64,000 nt of DNA, taken from positions 24,679,985 to 24,743,984 of the forward strand of contig CAIIXF020000004.1 of the NCBI GenBank assembly GCA_903813345.2, given 5' to 3'. The stretch is from Owenia fusiformis (lineage: Eukaryota > Annelida > Polychaeta > Sabellida > Oweniidae). The position numbers and the translations under genes are program-made. The notes beneath the pieces were generated by a model. It was given only the letters and a program-made list of their open reading frames with translations. It made no database searches and was not told the origin of the DNA. Below, one piece after another: positions 12,858 to 23,242 of the stretch. How positions within the stretch are numbered: the first letter of the stretch is position 1; each line of letters opens with the position of its first letter.

Positions 12858-13680
12858 TCAATTTCCCTTGCAGGTGCATATTTCGATGCAGTAGAATGCA
12901 CCATGGCATTTGCAGTTCCTTTTGCAGTCACATTCGGTGCATCCACATTTAATTATGGCTTTACATGCTTTGGATGCGTAGGCAATATTGTCCATCTGGG
13001 CACCCACAATCCTGATGGGCTCCTTAACCATCCCCATAGGCTTGGTGAAGGAAGAACTGGATCCACTATTTACCACTGCCCTCATACTTGTAAGATCATT
13101 ACATAAGTTCCATTGCTTGAAAACTGTAACCTTGCTATGATGGTAAAATCCAGATGTGGTATCAGTTCCAGTAAGGGCGTGGAACATTGGCAGCGCACGT
13201 GGCCTTTGTGGTCGTAATGCTCAAGCAAATTCATAAATTGGAATGTAGGGTTTAGTTTTTCCCTTTGAAAATGCTACATAGATCTCAATCTGTAGCTCAG
13301 AGGCAAAGGCTATAAGGCTATCACAACATTACTGTCCACCGATCTTATCGAAATGTCCTGCAACCTTTTCCGACACCATGAGACACATCCAAAAACATGT
13401 GTATCTGCCTCTTCCCCCTGGGAGCAGGGACTATTATGGCATAATTAGCAGGATTACTGATGCACTCTCCTTCAATGGTTGAGACAAAAATTCTATCATC
13501 TGCCATAATATGTCTTGTAACAGTTGCTAGTAGTGCAAAGAACTCTATCTTGTTGTCATTGTTTCTGAGAAATCCTATCCTAACACCAAACTACCAAGCA
13601 ATTGGCAAGACTTTCTTGAAAGATAGAGCTCTTAGCACAATTCCTACATCCTTCAGCATCTCAAGTGGTAAAACTTGAAA
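12858..13680 (-). pseudogene. Transposon protein fragment (HALTGCDT-like motif plus cysteine-rich C terminus), left arm and spacer
   Basis: On the minus strand, frames from about 13680 down carry FLRNNDNKIEFFALL, then after frame breaks FHALTGTDTTSGFYHH at the start of 13187-12858. They end in a cysteine cluster CGCTECDCKRNCKCHGAFYC. This order (PIN-like core, HALTGCDT motif, CXC-like cysteine tail) is one I know from multicopy ORFs in mollusc and cnidarian genomes, usually treated as mobile-element proteins. Frameshifts and stops between about 13190 and 13430 show it is broken. The exact superfamily name is uncertain. Confidence 0.6.
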
Positions 13681-13869
13681 CTTTAAAAATAATGACTTGT
13701 ATGTTTCAGCAAAGATAGGATTTTAAGCTTTTCACAAGTATAACCTTGACCTAACGATTTAATCAGTAAAATCTATATACTAGTATTTTCGACACGCCCT
13801 GTTGGGATACATAAACCCCATATGCTGGGTTCAGTGGAATATTACTATCCAAATGTGGAAAACTAACAA

Positions 13870-14640
13870 TGTCATGAGGCAGATACATGTTTTTGCATGT
13901 GTATCATGGTGTCGGAAAAGGTTGCAGGACATTTTTGATAAGATCAGTAGACAGTAATGTTCTTGTGATAGCCTCAGCCTGTGCCTCTGAGCTACAGATT
14001 GAGGTCTATATAGCATTTTCAAAATGCAAAATGTATCGCTACATTCCAGTTCATGAGAATGCTAGAGCACTAGGACCACAAAGATCATGTGCGTTGCCAA
14101 TGTTCCACGCCCATACTGCAACTGATACCAATGTCTGGATTTTATCATCAGAGCAAGGTGACAGTTTTCAAGCAATGGAACTTATGTAATGATCTAACAG
14201 GTGTCCTTTTAACTCTAGCAGATCTCTCATCAACCCTAACAACAGAAGTTATAGGCACAATTGAGAGATTCATTATCCTGGTTTACCAGCCTACAAACAG
14301 TGAGACAGGCACATGTTCACTCATGACAGCTGGATCCAGATAGAGTACCTCCAACATGCGATGCAGAACTTTATCATGTCATGTGAGCAGCTCTCCAAGG
14401 AACACATAATGGTATATAGTGGATCCAGTTCTTCCTTCGCCAAACCTATTTGGATGGTTTAGGAGCACATCAGGATTGTGCGTACCCAGATGGACTATAC
14501 TATCGCTAGCATCCGAGGCATGTAAAGTCATAATTAAATGTGGATGCACCAAATGTGACTGCAAAGGGAACTGCAAATGCCATGGTGCATTCTACTGCAC
14601 CGAAACTATGCAACTGCAAAGGAAATTGTAGCAATTAATC
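13870..14640 (+). pseudogene. Transposon protein fragment, right arm of the fold-back
   Basis: The plus strand repeats the left-arm product in opposite orientation. Frame 13887-14189 reads GKGCRTFLIRSVDSNVLVIA and then RYIPVHENARALGP, the strand that precedes the HALTGCDT motif in the family. Frame 14089-14343 carries SKVTVFKQWNLCNDL. Frame 14419-14631 starts DPVLPSPNLFGW and ends CGCTKCDCKGNCKCHGAFYC. The product is spread over three frames, so it is a pseudogene. It differs from the left copy by many substitutions, which argues against an assembly artefact. Confidence 0.6.
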
Positions 14641-15580
14641 CAAATAAAGGGGTATCAATGCTGAAAATATAACAAGGATAAATACGATGAATATTTTGTG
14701 TTTACTTTATCTCAGAACTGAAACATGAATTGCAGGACTTTTGCATTATAAATCTTATACTTTTGCTTTATTAAACAAAAGACATACACACTAATTTTCT
14801 TCAAGTACATAATAGTGGATATATAATGAGATTTTATGCGAAGGATTGCTATTTTAAGCTGTTGCTAGATCATTGCTAGGCAAATTTAACCATTATTTCA
14901 AGCCGTTGATAAGAAGTTGCTAGGGAAAATAGTCAGGCATAACTGCATCATTTATGCTTAAATACAATTTCTGTATGTTAAGAAATAATGTGGAAGGGAT
15001 CCAAAGGCATACAAGTGAGTATATAATAGGAATATGGCGTGCAAATGTCAAAATGGGCATTGTAGCCTGTTGCCATGTTGTTGCTTTGCAAAATGATGAT
15101 GTCACCTCTGTAAATATGTTTGAATTGTTGTATTTTAGGATAAGAAGACATTTTGTAATGGTCTTATATCATCCTAGCATATATTAAGTGGATTTATATT
15201 ATAAAATATGATATTTTAAATGGTTGCTATGTGGTTGCTAGGCAAATATATGATTTCACACAAGATCAAACACCTCAGATTGGAACCTATCTTAGGGTTC
15301 AACTTTGTGCCAAGTTTGGTTGCTCAACTTCCATTCTTCATTGGTGAATTATAGTGAGATAAGGAGTTTGAAATTTGATTTTTCTGTTAACATCGTGTTA
15401 AAAAGCAGTAATAATAGGTATCCTCTGTATTCTCAATTATTTTTATAAAAAGGGCTTTAGAAAAAGGGCCCTGTCTCTAAAATGTCTTGAAATACATAGA
15501 ACAATAAGAAAAAACTCCAAAACAAACTTTAGTATGAAAACGCAAGGTCCCTATGGGGGCCTTGCACCAATTGATTCCAC

Positions 15581-16963
15581 TATAGTCCATGGTATGACTT
15601 CCGAATATGAAGGATCCGTAGCACACTATAGCGCAGCAATATTTGAAGCAATATTTATGGAGGTGCATAAGTCTTGATTCTTTTAAAATACCATTTGCAG
15701 AAAAAACTTCCGGCTTTCGGGTCGAAAAATGTCTTTCATCACAAGGGGTCAAAAAACGTAAATATTTTGATTCGAACTTTTATACATTTTATAAGACTCT
15801 GACCGTGATTCTAAGCATACGAACAAAAAATAGATTATTGTAATGTAAAAATATACTTTAATTTTACTCCGGATGTCGGTGTTTAATTAGTGTAATTACG
15901 CAAGTGTGTTTTTCAGATTTTGTCTGATTTTTCAAATTTGAGGCAAGCAGATTAAACAAAAAGTGTGTGTAATATTTAGATAATTTATGATTTGGAATAT
16001 ATTAGTTTTCTTACCATTTAAAACATTTCATTACCAGATGTTTTCCATATAATCGCAAGGGGTCAAACAACAAATTATTGTTCATGTTTTATAGAACATA
16101 ATACAATAACAAATATGTAAGATTTATATCAAATTAAATGTTACAGAGGTATTGAAATGTACATATATTCCAAGGGCATGTCTAATAATCAATTAGAGTC
16201 ATATGCAATCGAACGTCTTACAATTCTTCCTCGCCGTTCTTTGTGGCTATCATCAAGTTTTCTGATGGTTGTTTCTTCTTTGACCTTACCGCTGGATATA
16301 AGCAGATTTAGGAAGATAATGATAACCATTTTTCTCAATCATTCAGGAGTTCGACCAAGACTTGTTTTTTTATAAGCAACTGAGCTATATCTAACTACGA
16401 GAAAAATAATTTCCAGCTGTAGTCCCAATCAGTCAAGGAAGAGCAATAGGCTCTCCTCTATTTCTAATGTTCACCGCTGAATAAGAGTCCATATCTCAAA
16501 ACGTATTGAGACCTATTTTGTGAAAAACTTACATAATTTAAGCATTTGTAATTCTAATATAAAAGTGATTCATTTGTAGCATTAATCTTATTAATACCTT
16601 AGATACAATACAAAACGTAGATGCACTGATTACAAAATGTTTTGGTATTGATAAGAAAAATAACCTCAAACGTATAGCTTAGAAACCTTGATCATATATT
16701 TAAAATATTTTTTGTATTATTTTCTGTTGCATTGTGTTCTCCAAATTGTGAAAAATTGGGAATTTATTTTTTGGTAATTTTTTGACCTCTGTTAATGGCA
16801 GGCATAATTCACCCTAAAAGCCGGAAGTATATTAAACGGTTATAATAAAAATTATTAGGGAACATATGTAGGTATGTTAAAGTTAGGTCAAATATCGCTG
16901 CGCTATAGTGTGCTACCATCTCCTTTATTATACGTCCTATAGATTTCATACCATGGACTATCA
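15581..16963. repeat. Second inverted-repeat element abutting the fold-back
   Basis: The left arm (15581-15717) and right arm (16816-16963) are inverted relatives: TAGTCCATGGTATGA, then GTAGCACACTATAGCGCAGC, then CTTCCGGCTTT on the left, and their complements in reverse order on the right. The interior (about 1.1 kb) is AT-rich. Its left end overlaps the right end of the 5.2 kb fold-back, so the two are joined or one inserted into the other. Confidence 0.55.
16189..16329 (-). CDS. Possible 46-aa secreted peptide ORF
   Basis: Starting at ATG 16329 this small frame encodes a hydrophobic N terminus, MVIIIFLNLLISSG, then a charged tail with paired basic residues (ERRGR and VRRS), and stops at TGA 16189. 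That layout resembles a short peptide precursor, or a signal-peptide exon that could splice at GGTAAGG near codon 14. It lies inside the inverted-repeat element at 15581-16963. There is no homologue I recognise, and frames this short arise by chance in AT-rich DNA. Confidence 0.2.
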   Translation of the reverse strand: MVIIIFLNLLISSGKVKEETTIRKLDDSHKERRGRIVRRSIAYDSN

Positions 16964-17449
16964 TGCTATCCATTTTTATAGCATAATTTTTGTTCTCAAA
17001 AATTGATATCTTCAAAGGTAGACTTTCAAAACCATTCTACCCTTGTTGAATAATTGTTCATGCAATATAATTCAGAAAAAGAAGATCCTCTTTCGAGTAA
17101 ATAGGTTCACCATTTCGAAAAAATTGACATGGGATCCTTATTCATAATAATTATTTCGAATTGTTCGATTGATATTTTTTATCATAATAGAAAGAAAACA
17201 TATATGGTTTAATAAAAAACATTGTTTATATCATTTATGTCCACAAAGTACTGATAGTGAAAGATATGACCGTCTAAAATCGCTTGTCATACCTCACATG
17301 GATACTATATATATATTCACGAATCTGTACATATGACACAATATTTACCACCTACTCTACCCTTGATCAAATTGGCAGACATACGATATTAGATGTTACT
17401 CGTACATTAGAGATATATCAGAATTTCCACCGATTTAAACATTTTGGTG

Positions 17450-17755
17450 GCCATTTAGGAGTTTCATCATAAATCTTAAGGAAAAATACAATATTTGAGA
17501 TCTAATCTAGAGTGAAGTAACCATCCTTTGAAGAGATCTCTAAGTAAAAGGGAATTTCTACTCTAGGCAGCCATTTTGAATTTTCTGAGGCATTAATCAG
17601 AAAACCAATACAAAAAGTGTGATCTACTCTAAAATTCAATTTGAGTATAATATCGCCATACTTTGAATAAAGCTGGAAATGATTGCGTAATCCCACATCA
17701 GGCGGCCATTTTGAATTTTTCGGGGCCCGAATCAGAAAAAAGATACAATAATTAT
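17450..17755. repeat. Degenerate tandem repeat around GGCGGCCATTTTGAATTTT
   Basis: Related units containing GCCATTTTGAATTTT, ATCAGAAAA and GATCTACTCT recur at about 17450-17755 and resume at 22205-22290, on the far side of the Gypsy element. The retrotransposon therefore landed inside a pre-existing tandem repeat. Confidence 0.5.
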
Positions 17756-17961
17756 TGTTATGAACATTGAAATTAACATTTATTGATTTATAGATATCAC
17801 TAGTAGGACATTGCGTAATGTCAAACTAAAATCAGAATGCATGAAAAAGCGTTGTGTTAGAGAGTATACAAGTATTGAGCAAATAAAGAAACCACACCTA
17901 AAATAAAACTGAACTTTATTATGTGGAATATTTGGGATATAAACTGGTTAAAAACATTACA
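17756..17961 (+). repeat. 5' LTR of the Gypsy element
   Basis: 206 bp with TG..CA ends, directly after the ATTAT target copy. It contains AATAAAG and AATAAAAC stretches at about 17882 and 17902 that could act as polyadenylation signals. Confidence 0.95.
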
Positions 17962-17981
17962 GTGGCGACGAGGATAACCAA

Positions 17982-18893
17982 ATGAATATGCCTATTGAAA
18001 AGATAAGTGAATTTGACCATGAAAAGGAGAAATTTGAGAACTATGTGGAAAGGTTTTCAAATTTTTTCTGGCAAATGACATTGAAGCTGAGGAAAAGAAA
18101 AAAAGAAGCAGTTTTCCTGTCTTCTTGTGGAGCAAATTGCTACGAAACATTAAGGAACTTATGTTTACCAAGGGAAGTCAAGGATGAGAGTTTGGATACT
18201 ATAACAAAAAAGTTGAAAGAACATTTTACTCCAGAACCTCTTATCATATTCGAAAGATTTAAATTCTGCAAACGCACACGTATGAATGATGAAAAGATAT
18301 CAGACTTTGCAGTACACCTTAAACAACTAAGCTCAACGTGTGAGTTCGGAGGCTTTTTGGATAAAGCCTTGACTATGCAATTTGTGGTTGGGCTAAATCA
18401 TGTCAAGGCACAAAATCTGTTGATACAGGAAAAGAAACTGCAATTTAGTGATGCCATCAGAATTGCACAAGCAGAGGAATCTGCCGGCTTATCTTGCAAA
18501 ATAGTGACTTCTCATGAAACACCTGTTGTGCAAGCCATCCAAGCACAAAGGTCAAAGACTTGTTGGAGATGTGATGGGGACCACAATTTCCGAACGTGTC
18601 GTTTCCGATCGACAATTTGCCATAAATGCAGCGGTGTAGGACATATCAAAGCACGGTGCGATGATGCCACCAAGTGGCGTGAGGCTCGGAATAAACCCAA
18701 GTCGAAAGCCAGTCGTAAATTCCACCGACAAAATCAACTCGTGGACGACACAGAGGGAGATGAGGACGATGGTCTACCAACATATTCCATCTTCAGGCTA
18801 CAAAAAGATACAATGACAGAAACTGTGAACAGTCAAGACCACACACATAGCAAAACAGAACAGGTAACTCAATATAGTGTCTCTATACGATGA
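17982..18893 (+). CDS. Gag polyprotein of the Gypsy element (303 aa)
   Basis: Structural protein of a retrotransposon particle that packages element RNA. The frame is intact from ATG 17982, seven bases after the primer binding site, to TGA at 18893. The N-terminal two thirds are capsid-like, with a retrotransposon-gag pattern (EHFTPEPLIIFERFKF near residues 86-101, then FVVGL). Two zinc knuckles follow: CWRCDGDHNFRTC at about residue 194 and CHKCSGVGHIKARC at about 213. The C terminus is basic and then acidic. Two knuckles and the tRNA-Ser primer fit the Mag lineage. It overlaps the downstream protease frame by four bases (ATGA). Confidence 0.85.
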   Translation: MNMPIEKISEFDHEKEKFENYVERFSNFFWQMTLKLRKRKKEAVFLSSCGANCYETLRNLCLPREVKDESLDTITKKLKEHFTPEPLIIFERFKFCKRTRMNDEKISDFAVHLKQLSSTCEFGGFLDKALTMQFVVGLNHVKAQNLLIQEKKLQFSDAIRIAQAEESAGLSCKIVTSHETPVVQAIQAQRSKTCWRCDGDHNFRTCRFRSTICHKCSGVGHIKARCDDATKWREARNKPKSKASRKFHRQNQLVDDTEGDEDDGLPTYSIFRLQKDTMTETVNSQDHTHSKTEQVTQYSVSIR

Positions 18894-21743
18894 CGATGTA
18901 TGTGACTTTTGAACTTGATACAGTAGCCTCAGTCTCGGAAATCGGTGAAAATCTGTACAAACCCAAGCTGAGTAAATATCCCATAAAGCCTGCCCAGATA
19001 AAGTTGAAGTCATATTGTGGAAGCTCTTTAAACTTGTTAGGGGAAATAGAAGTCCCAGTGAAATACAATGGCCAAACAGAAGTGTTGTCTCTTATTGTGG
19101 TAAAAGGGAATAAGCCAAGTTTGTTAGGGAGGAACTGGTTGGGGAAAATTAAGCTCGATTGGGGAAATATTTTCCAAGTTCAAACAGACTCAAAACTTAG
19201 TGGTTTATTGTCACAATATAAGGATGTATTCGCTGAGGGACAGGGGACTATTGAGGTATTTTCCAAGTTCAAACAGACTCAAAACTTAGTGGTTTATTGT
19301 CACAATATAAGGATGTATTCGCTGAGGGACAGGGGACTATTGAGGGGTTGAAGCTCATGTATCAATCCCAGAAGATACCGCACCAATGTTCAGAAGTGCG
19401 TACAAGGTACCATTCCCATTACAAGAAAAAATTAAATCTCGATTGCAAGGGTATGTGGATAAAGGTACTTATAAGAAGGTTGAGTCCAGTGCACGGTATC
19501 GAAAACCCGGTGGCTTTTATCGATGATATATTGATTACAATGGATACACAGGAAGATCATTACATCGCACTTGAGCAGGTATTACAGAAATTAAAGAAAC
19601 ATAATATTCGTGCTCGGATTTCAAAGTGCAGCTTTCTCAAGGAAAGTGTTGTTTTTCTCAGACATACTTTAGACAGATCGGGAATACATCCCTCGAAGAA
19701 AAATGTCGATAATATTTTGAAGGTAGCAAAGCCTACAAATGTGTCGTCATTTCTTGGAATGGTGAATTATTACGCAAAATTCGGAGATGATTATCAGAAA
19801 AAGTTTTGAAAAAACATGTCCACAGTTTTGGAACCATTGAATCGTTTGTTGACTAAAAATGTACAATGGAAATGGACTCAAGAATGCCAATTAGCTTTCG
19901 AAAATGCAAAAAGTGCTGTTTCATCAGATTCATGCTTAGTACCATATGATCCAAATCGCAGAATTGTGCTTGCATGTGACACATCGCCAGTTGGGGTTAG
20001 GTCGGTAATCTCGCACATAATGGATGATGGGTCTGAACGGCCAATAGAAACTGCATCGTGTACTTTAACTAAAGCTGGGAAAGGCTATGCACAGATTCAG
20101 AAGGAAGCATTGTTTTTGGTTTTTGGAGTGAAGAAGTGCCACATGTATCTATACGGTAAGGAATTTACATTGTTAACAGATCACAAACCTTTGGTTACAA
20201 TTTTTGGTCCAAAAGTGGGAATTCCGAATATTGCCGCAGCGAGAATGTAACGCTGGAGTTTGATTTTATCAGCATACAATTACACCATTCAATATAGGAA
20301 ATCAGCAGATCACGCGAATGCAGATTGTTTATCGCGTTTACCGGATCCTTGTGCCAAACCAGGGGAAGAAAATGAGTTTCCCATACAGCATGTGTCATTT
20401 GCAAATGAGTTGCCCATAGTTGCTAGGGACATAAGTGAGGCTCCCAGAAAAGACACAATTTTGTCCAGAGCCTATGAGTATACACTCAATGGATGGCCAA
20501 AACACGTAAGTAAAGACAACCTAACACCATATTTCAAACGTAGAAACGAGTTGTCAATGGGAGACAGATGTCTAGTTTGGGGTTTGCGCATAATTATTCC
20601 GCCTCCCTATCGCAAGCTAAATGAGCTCCATGAAGAACATCATGGTATTGTGCGAATGAAAGCACTCGCTAGATCATATTTATGGTGGCTTAGATGCTCA
20701 TATTGAACAGATTGTCTCCGAGTGTAATGTCTGTCAATCGATGCGAAATCTTCCTGCAGAAGCGCCCTTGTATACTTGGTCATGACCAAGTAGAGTGAGA
20801 GCTTATTCCAAATGGATTGAGGCCCCTCAAATGAATTCCACAACATCTTCAAAAACAATTGATGTATTAAGATCATGGTTCGCTAGAGCAGGAATTCCTG
20901 AAATCATAGTCTTGGACAATGGCCCTCAGTTCATTTCTTCAGAATTTCAGCGATTTTGCGACATGAACGGTATTCAACATAAACTCGTGGCTCCATATAA
21001 ATCAAGTTCAAATGGTGCGGCCGAGCGTTCAGTCCAAATTGTAAAGAAAAGTCTTGTAAAAGATGTAATCGAGAACAAGAAAGGTTCTGAAAGTCATAGA
21101 CTTTCTAACTTCCTACTCATGTACCGTATCACACCTCATTCCACAACTGGAGTCCTTCAGAATTATTCATGAAGCGTCAGCTTCTAACTAGATTCTCATT
21201 GTTGAAGCCCAGTTTGGCTAAATCAGTGGAAGTTAGACAGTCCAAACAATGTCAAAATCATGACAAATCAGGTGTCAAATCTCGCAACTTCAAGTTGGGG
21301 GATCATGTCATGTCAAAGTTCGTAACTTTCGTGGGGGAAAGGAAAAATGGTTGAGTGGCAAGGTAGTAAAGATATGTGGTCCTAGAAGATATCTAGTTCG
21401 AATTGGAACTACACAGAGATTTGTTCATGTAGATCACCTGTTGAGTGCTGTTGATCAAAATTTTGGGGACATTTATCAAGGTCAGGTCAGACCAGGTCCA
21501 ATTATAGATGAGGGATAAGTAACATCTGAACCTTGTGACAATGCACCTCTAAATCTAGTAGGCCTACCAGAAAAGGTTATTGAGTCTCCAAAATATTCAC
21601 CTGTTGCACCGAGTCCTGTTAAAACACCAGATAAACCAGTGCAGGTGTCTCCTATTCCTACACCCAGTCCAGCTCCAGTTCAGCCAAGTGAATGTCCTAG
21701 ATATCCAGCCAGGGTAAGAAAGCCACCAGAAAGATTAACCTAG
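18890..21743 (+). pseudogene. Pol remnant: protease, reverse transcriptase, RNase H, integrase
   Basis: Protease region (18890-19200): the catalytic DTGAS box reads DTVAS, and PSLLGRNWL follows. An 89-bp direct duplication (19168-19256 and 19257-19345) shifts the frame. Reverse transcriptase (19297-19809): FIDDILIT keeps the aspartate pair, but the segment just before it jumps from the N-terminal part straight to the catalytic strand, so about 100 residues of fingers and palm are missing. RNase H (19816-20250) ends at a TAA. Integrase (20260-21172) keeps a His-His zinc half, DNGPQF and a SSNGAAERSVQIVK glutamate, but the first catalytic aspartate has become Arg near 20795. The C terminus ends RKPPERLT at 21743. 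Confidence 0.9.
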
Positions 21744-21980
21744 TAAATGGTTATAGTTAAACTGATGTACTATGAATGGGACTGCTTTGTTTATAAGTTT
21801 GTTTATATCGCATAATTAATGAGACCATTGAGTTAGCTGAAGTGTATTGCTGTATAAACTGTACTCGTAATACATGTAATATATAATACATCATGATTGA
21901 TTGATGCAGACTGTTATATATCATTCAATCTAAGTTTACTTCAAGTCAACCAGAGAAAGTGCCATACGAACTCTTTCACT

Positions 21981-21993
21981 AAAAGGGGAGAGA
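21981..21993 (+). other. Polypurine tract of the Gypsy element
   Basis: AAAAGGGGAGAGA directly precedes the 3' LTR, the expected site for plus-strand priming. Confidence 0.85.
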
Positions 21994-22200
21994 TGTTATG
22001 AACATTGAAATTAACATTTATTGATTTATAGATGTCACGAGTAGGACATTGCATAATCTCAAACTAAAAATCAGAATGCATGAAAAAGCGTTGTGTTAGA
22101 GAGTATACAAGTATTGAGCAAATAAAGAAACCACAACTTAAATAAAAGTGAACTTTATTCTGTGGAATATTTGGGATATAAACTGGTTAAAAACATTACA
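21994..22200 (+). repeat. 3' LTR of the Gypsy element
   Basis: 207 bp, about 96% identical to the 5' LTR and followed by the ATTAT target copy. Confidence 0.95.
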
Positions 22201-22536
22201 ATTATGATCTACTCAGAAAATTTTCGAGGCCCGAATCAGAAAAAAATACAATATTTGCAGTCTACTCTACTCTCTGCCTTTCATTTGAATACAATAAAAG
22301 CTACATAAAGCTAAGATCTCAAAATTAACGAAAATTTCTCAACTCTCATACACGGCCCCTGGGGGTCAGGGTGAAAAACAAGGAATATTTCACGGTGAAA
22401 TAGATAGATGTTGTGAATATACTACTAAAATTTCAAACAAAAATATTTATATTCTTCAATGTAACCTTAAGATTTTTGCGAAAAAAACATTTTTAAAGTG
22501 GCGGCCATCTTGAAGAAAAAAGATTTGCGTAAAACT

Positions 22537-23029
22537 GGCTTTGTATAAAAAAAAACTCCTACCTCATACCCACCTACCCAGGTTCGGGGATATGAAACAG
22601 TCTTTGAAGGGTTCAATTTTAAAGATCTTAGTTTATTAAATCTTAGTTTATGTTGAATTATAGATGCATTTGTAAGGACCCTTGATAGCAAGTTGCTACT
22701 ACATCCCAGCTGGGTTCGATTCCCAATCGGGGCATCGAATTTAGCACACTTTCTTTCAATTTCTTTATCTGGCTTGTTAGACCTATGCTCGCGGTCGTTA
22801 CTTATTTATTCCCCTGGGGCGCCCTCGGGTCATTACACATTAAAATGCATCCATATGCCTTTATTTATGGATCTGTCATCTGTCTAGTCATAAAATAAAG
22901 CCGGAATTGTAGAAATGTTAATAATTTGAGCTATTTTGAGATTTAATAATCTTTAAAATTGAACCCTTCAATGACTGTGTCATGTTCCATGTAGGTGGGT
23001 ATGAGGTAGGAGGCTTTTTATACAAAGCC
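22537..23029. repeat. Inverted-repeat element with a tRNA-like B box inside
   Basis: The left arm (22537-22630: GGCTTTGTATAAAA, ACTCCTACCTCATACCCACC, GAAGGGTTCAATTTTAAAGA) and right arm (22949-23029) are inverted copies. The interior holds TGGGTTCGATTCCC at about 22710-22723, matching a Pol III B box, preceded by TAGCAAGTTG as a weak A box. That suggests a SINE fragment carried inside a fold-back. Confidence 0.5.
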
Positions 23030-23242
23030 CGTAAAACTATTCACCAATATACATCATCTTTTCTCTTTGTTATTTTTTCTTTTGTTCTGGTATTTTATTC
23101 TTCACCATGCGGTACCTCACTAATGTGCCATATCAAACCACTGTGTCCAGTGTTTGGTCAATTTAAGCAACACCTACATCCTTGGAACACGGCCTCAAGG
23201 CTCAAAAGAGCTTAACTCAAATATGATGGTTTGGTATGCTAC

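Larger units (their letters stand above)
10345..15600. mobile_element. Giant fold-back (inverted duplication) of a transposon fragment
   Basis: The left arm (about 10345-13412, less a LINE insertion) and right arm (about 13882-15600) are reverse complements of each other over roughly 1.5-1.7 kb, with moderate divergence. Anchor pairs include GGAATCAATTGGTG near 10378 with CACCAATTGATTCC near 15565; AGAGACAGGGCCC near 10467 with GGGCCCTGTCTCT near 15466; and CCCTAGCAAC near 12508 with GTTGCTAGGG near 14915. The spacer of about 470 bp is single copy. Both arms carry inverted fragments of one transposon protein (separate entries). The right arm lacks the LINE, so the insertion came after the duplication. 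Confidence 0.8.
17756..22200 (+). mobile_element. Complete but inactivated Gypsy (Ty3) LTR retrotransposon, Mag type
   Basis: Two LTRs (17756-17961 and 21994-22200) start TGTTATGAAC and end ACATTACA, and are flanked by the 5-bp duplication ATTAT (17751-17755 and 22201-22205). The primer binding site TGGCGACGAGGAT at 17963-17975 is complementary to the 3' end of tRNA-Ser(GCT). The polypurine tract AAAAGGGGAGAGA is at 21981-21993. The order is gag (two zinc knuckles), protease, RT, RNase H, integrase, ending in a PPERL tail. I count 8 substitutions and 1 indel between the LTRs over about 206 bp (about 4%). Frameshifts, stops, a duplication and a large RT deletion make it non-functional. Confidence 0.95.

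Noticed and set aside
22680-22760. tRNA gene around TGGGTTCGATTCCC
   Set aside because: Only a B box is convincing, the A box is weak and too close, and no cloverleaf can be drawn; better explained as a SINE fragment.
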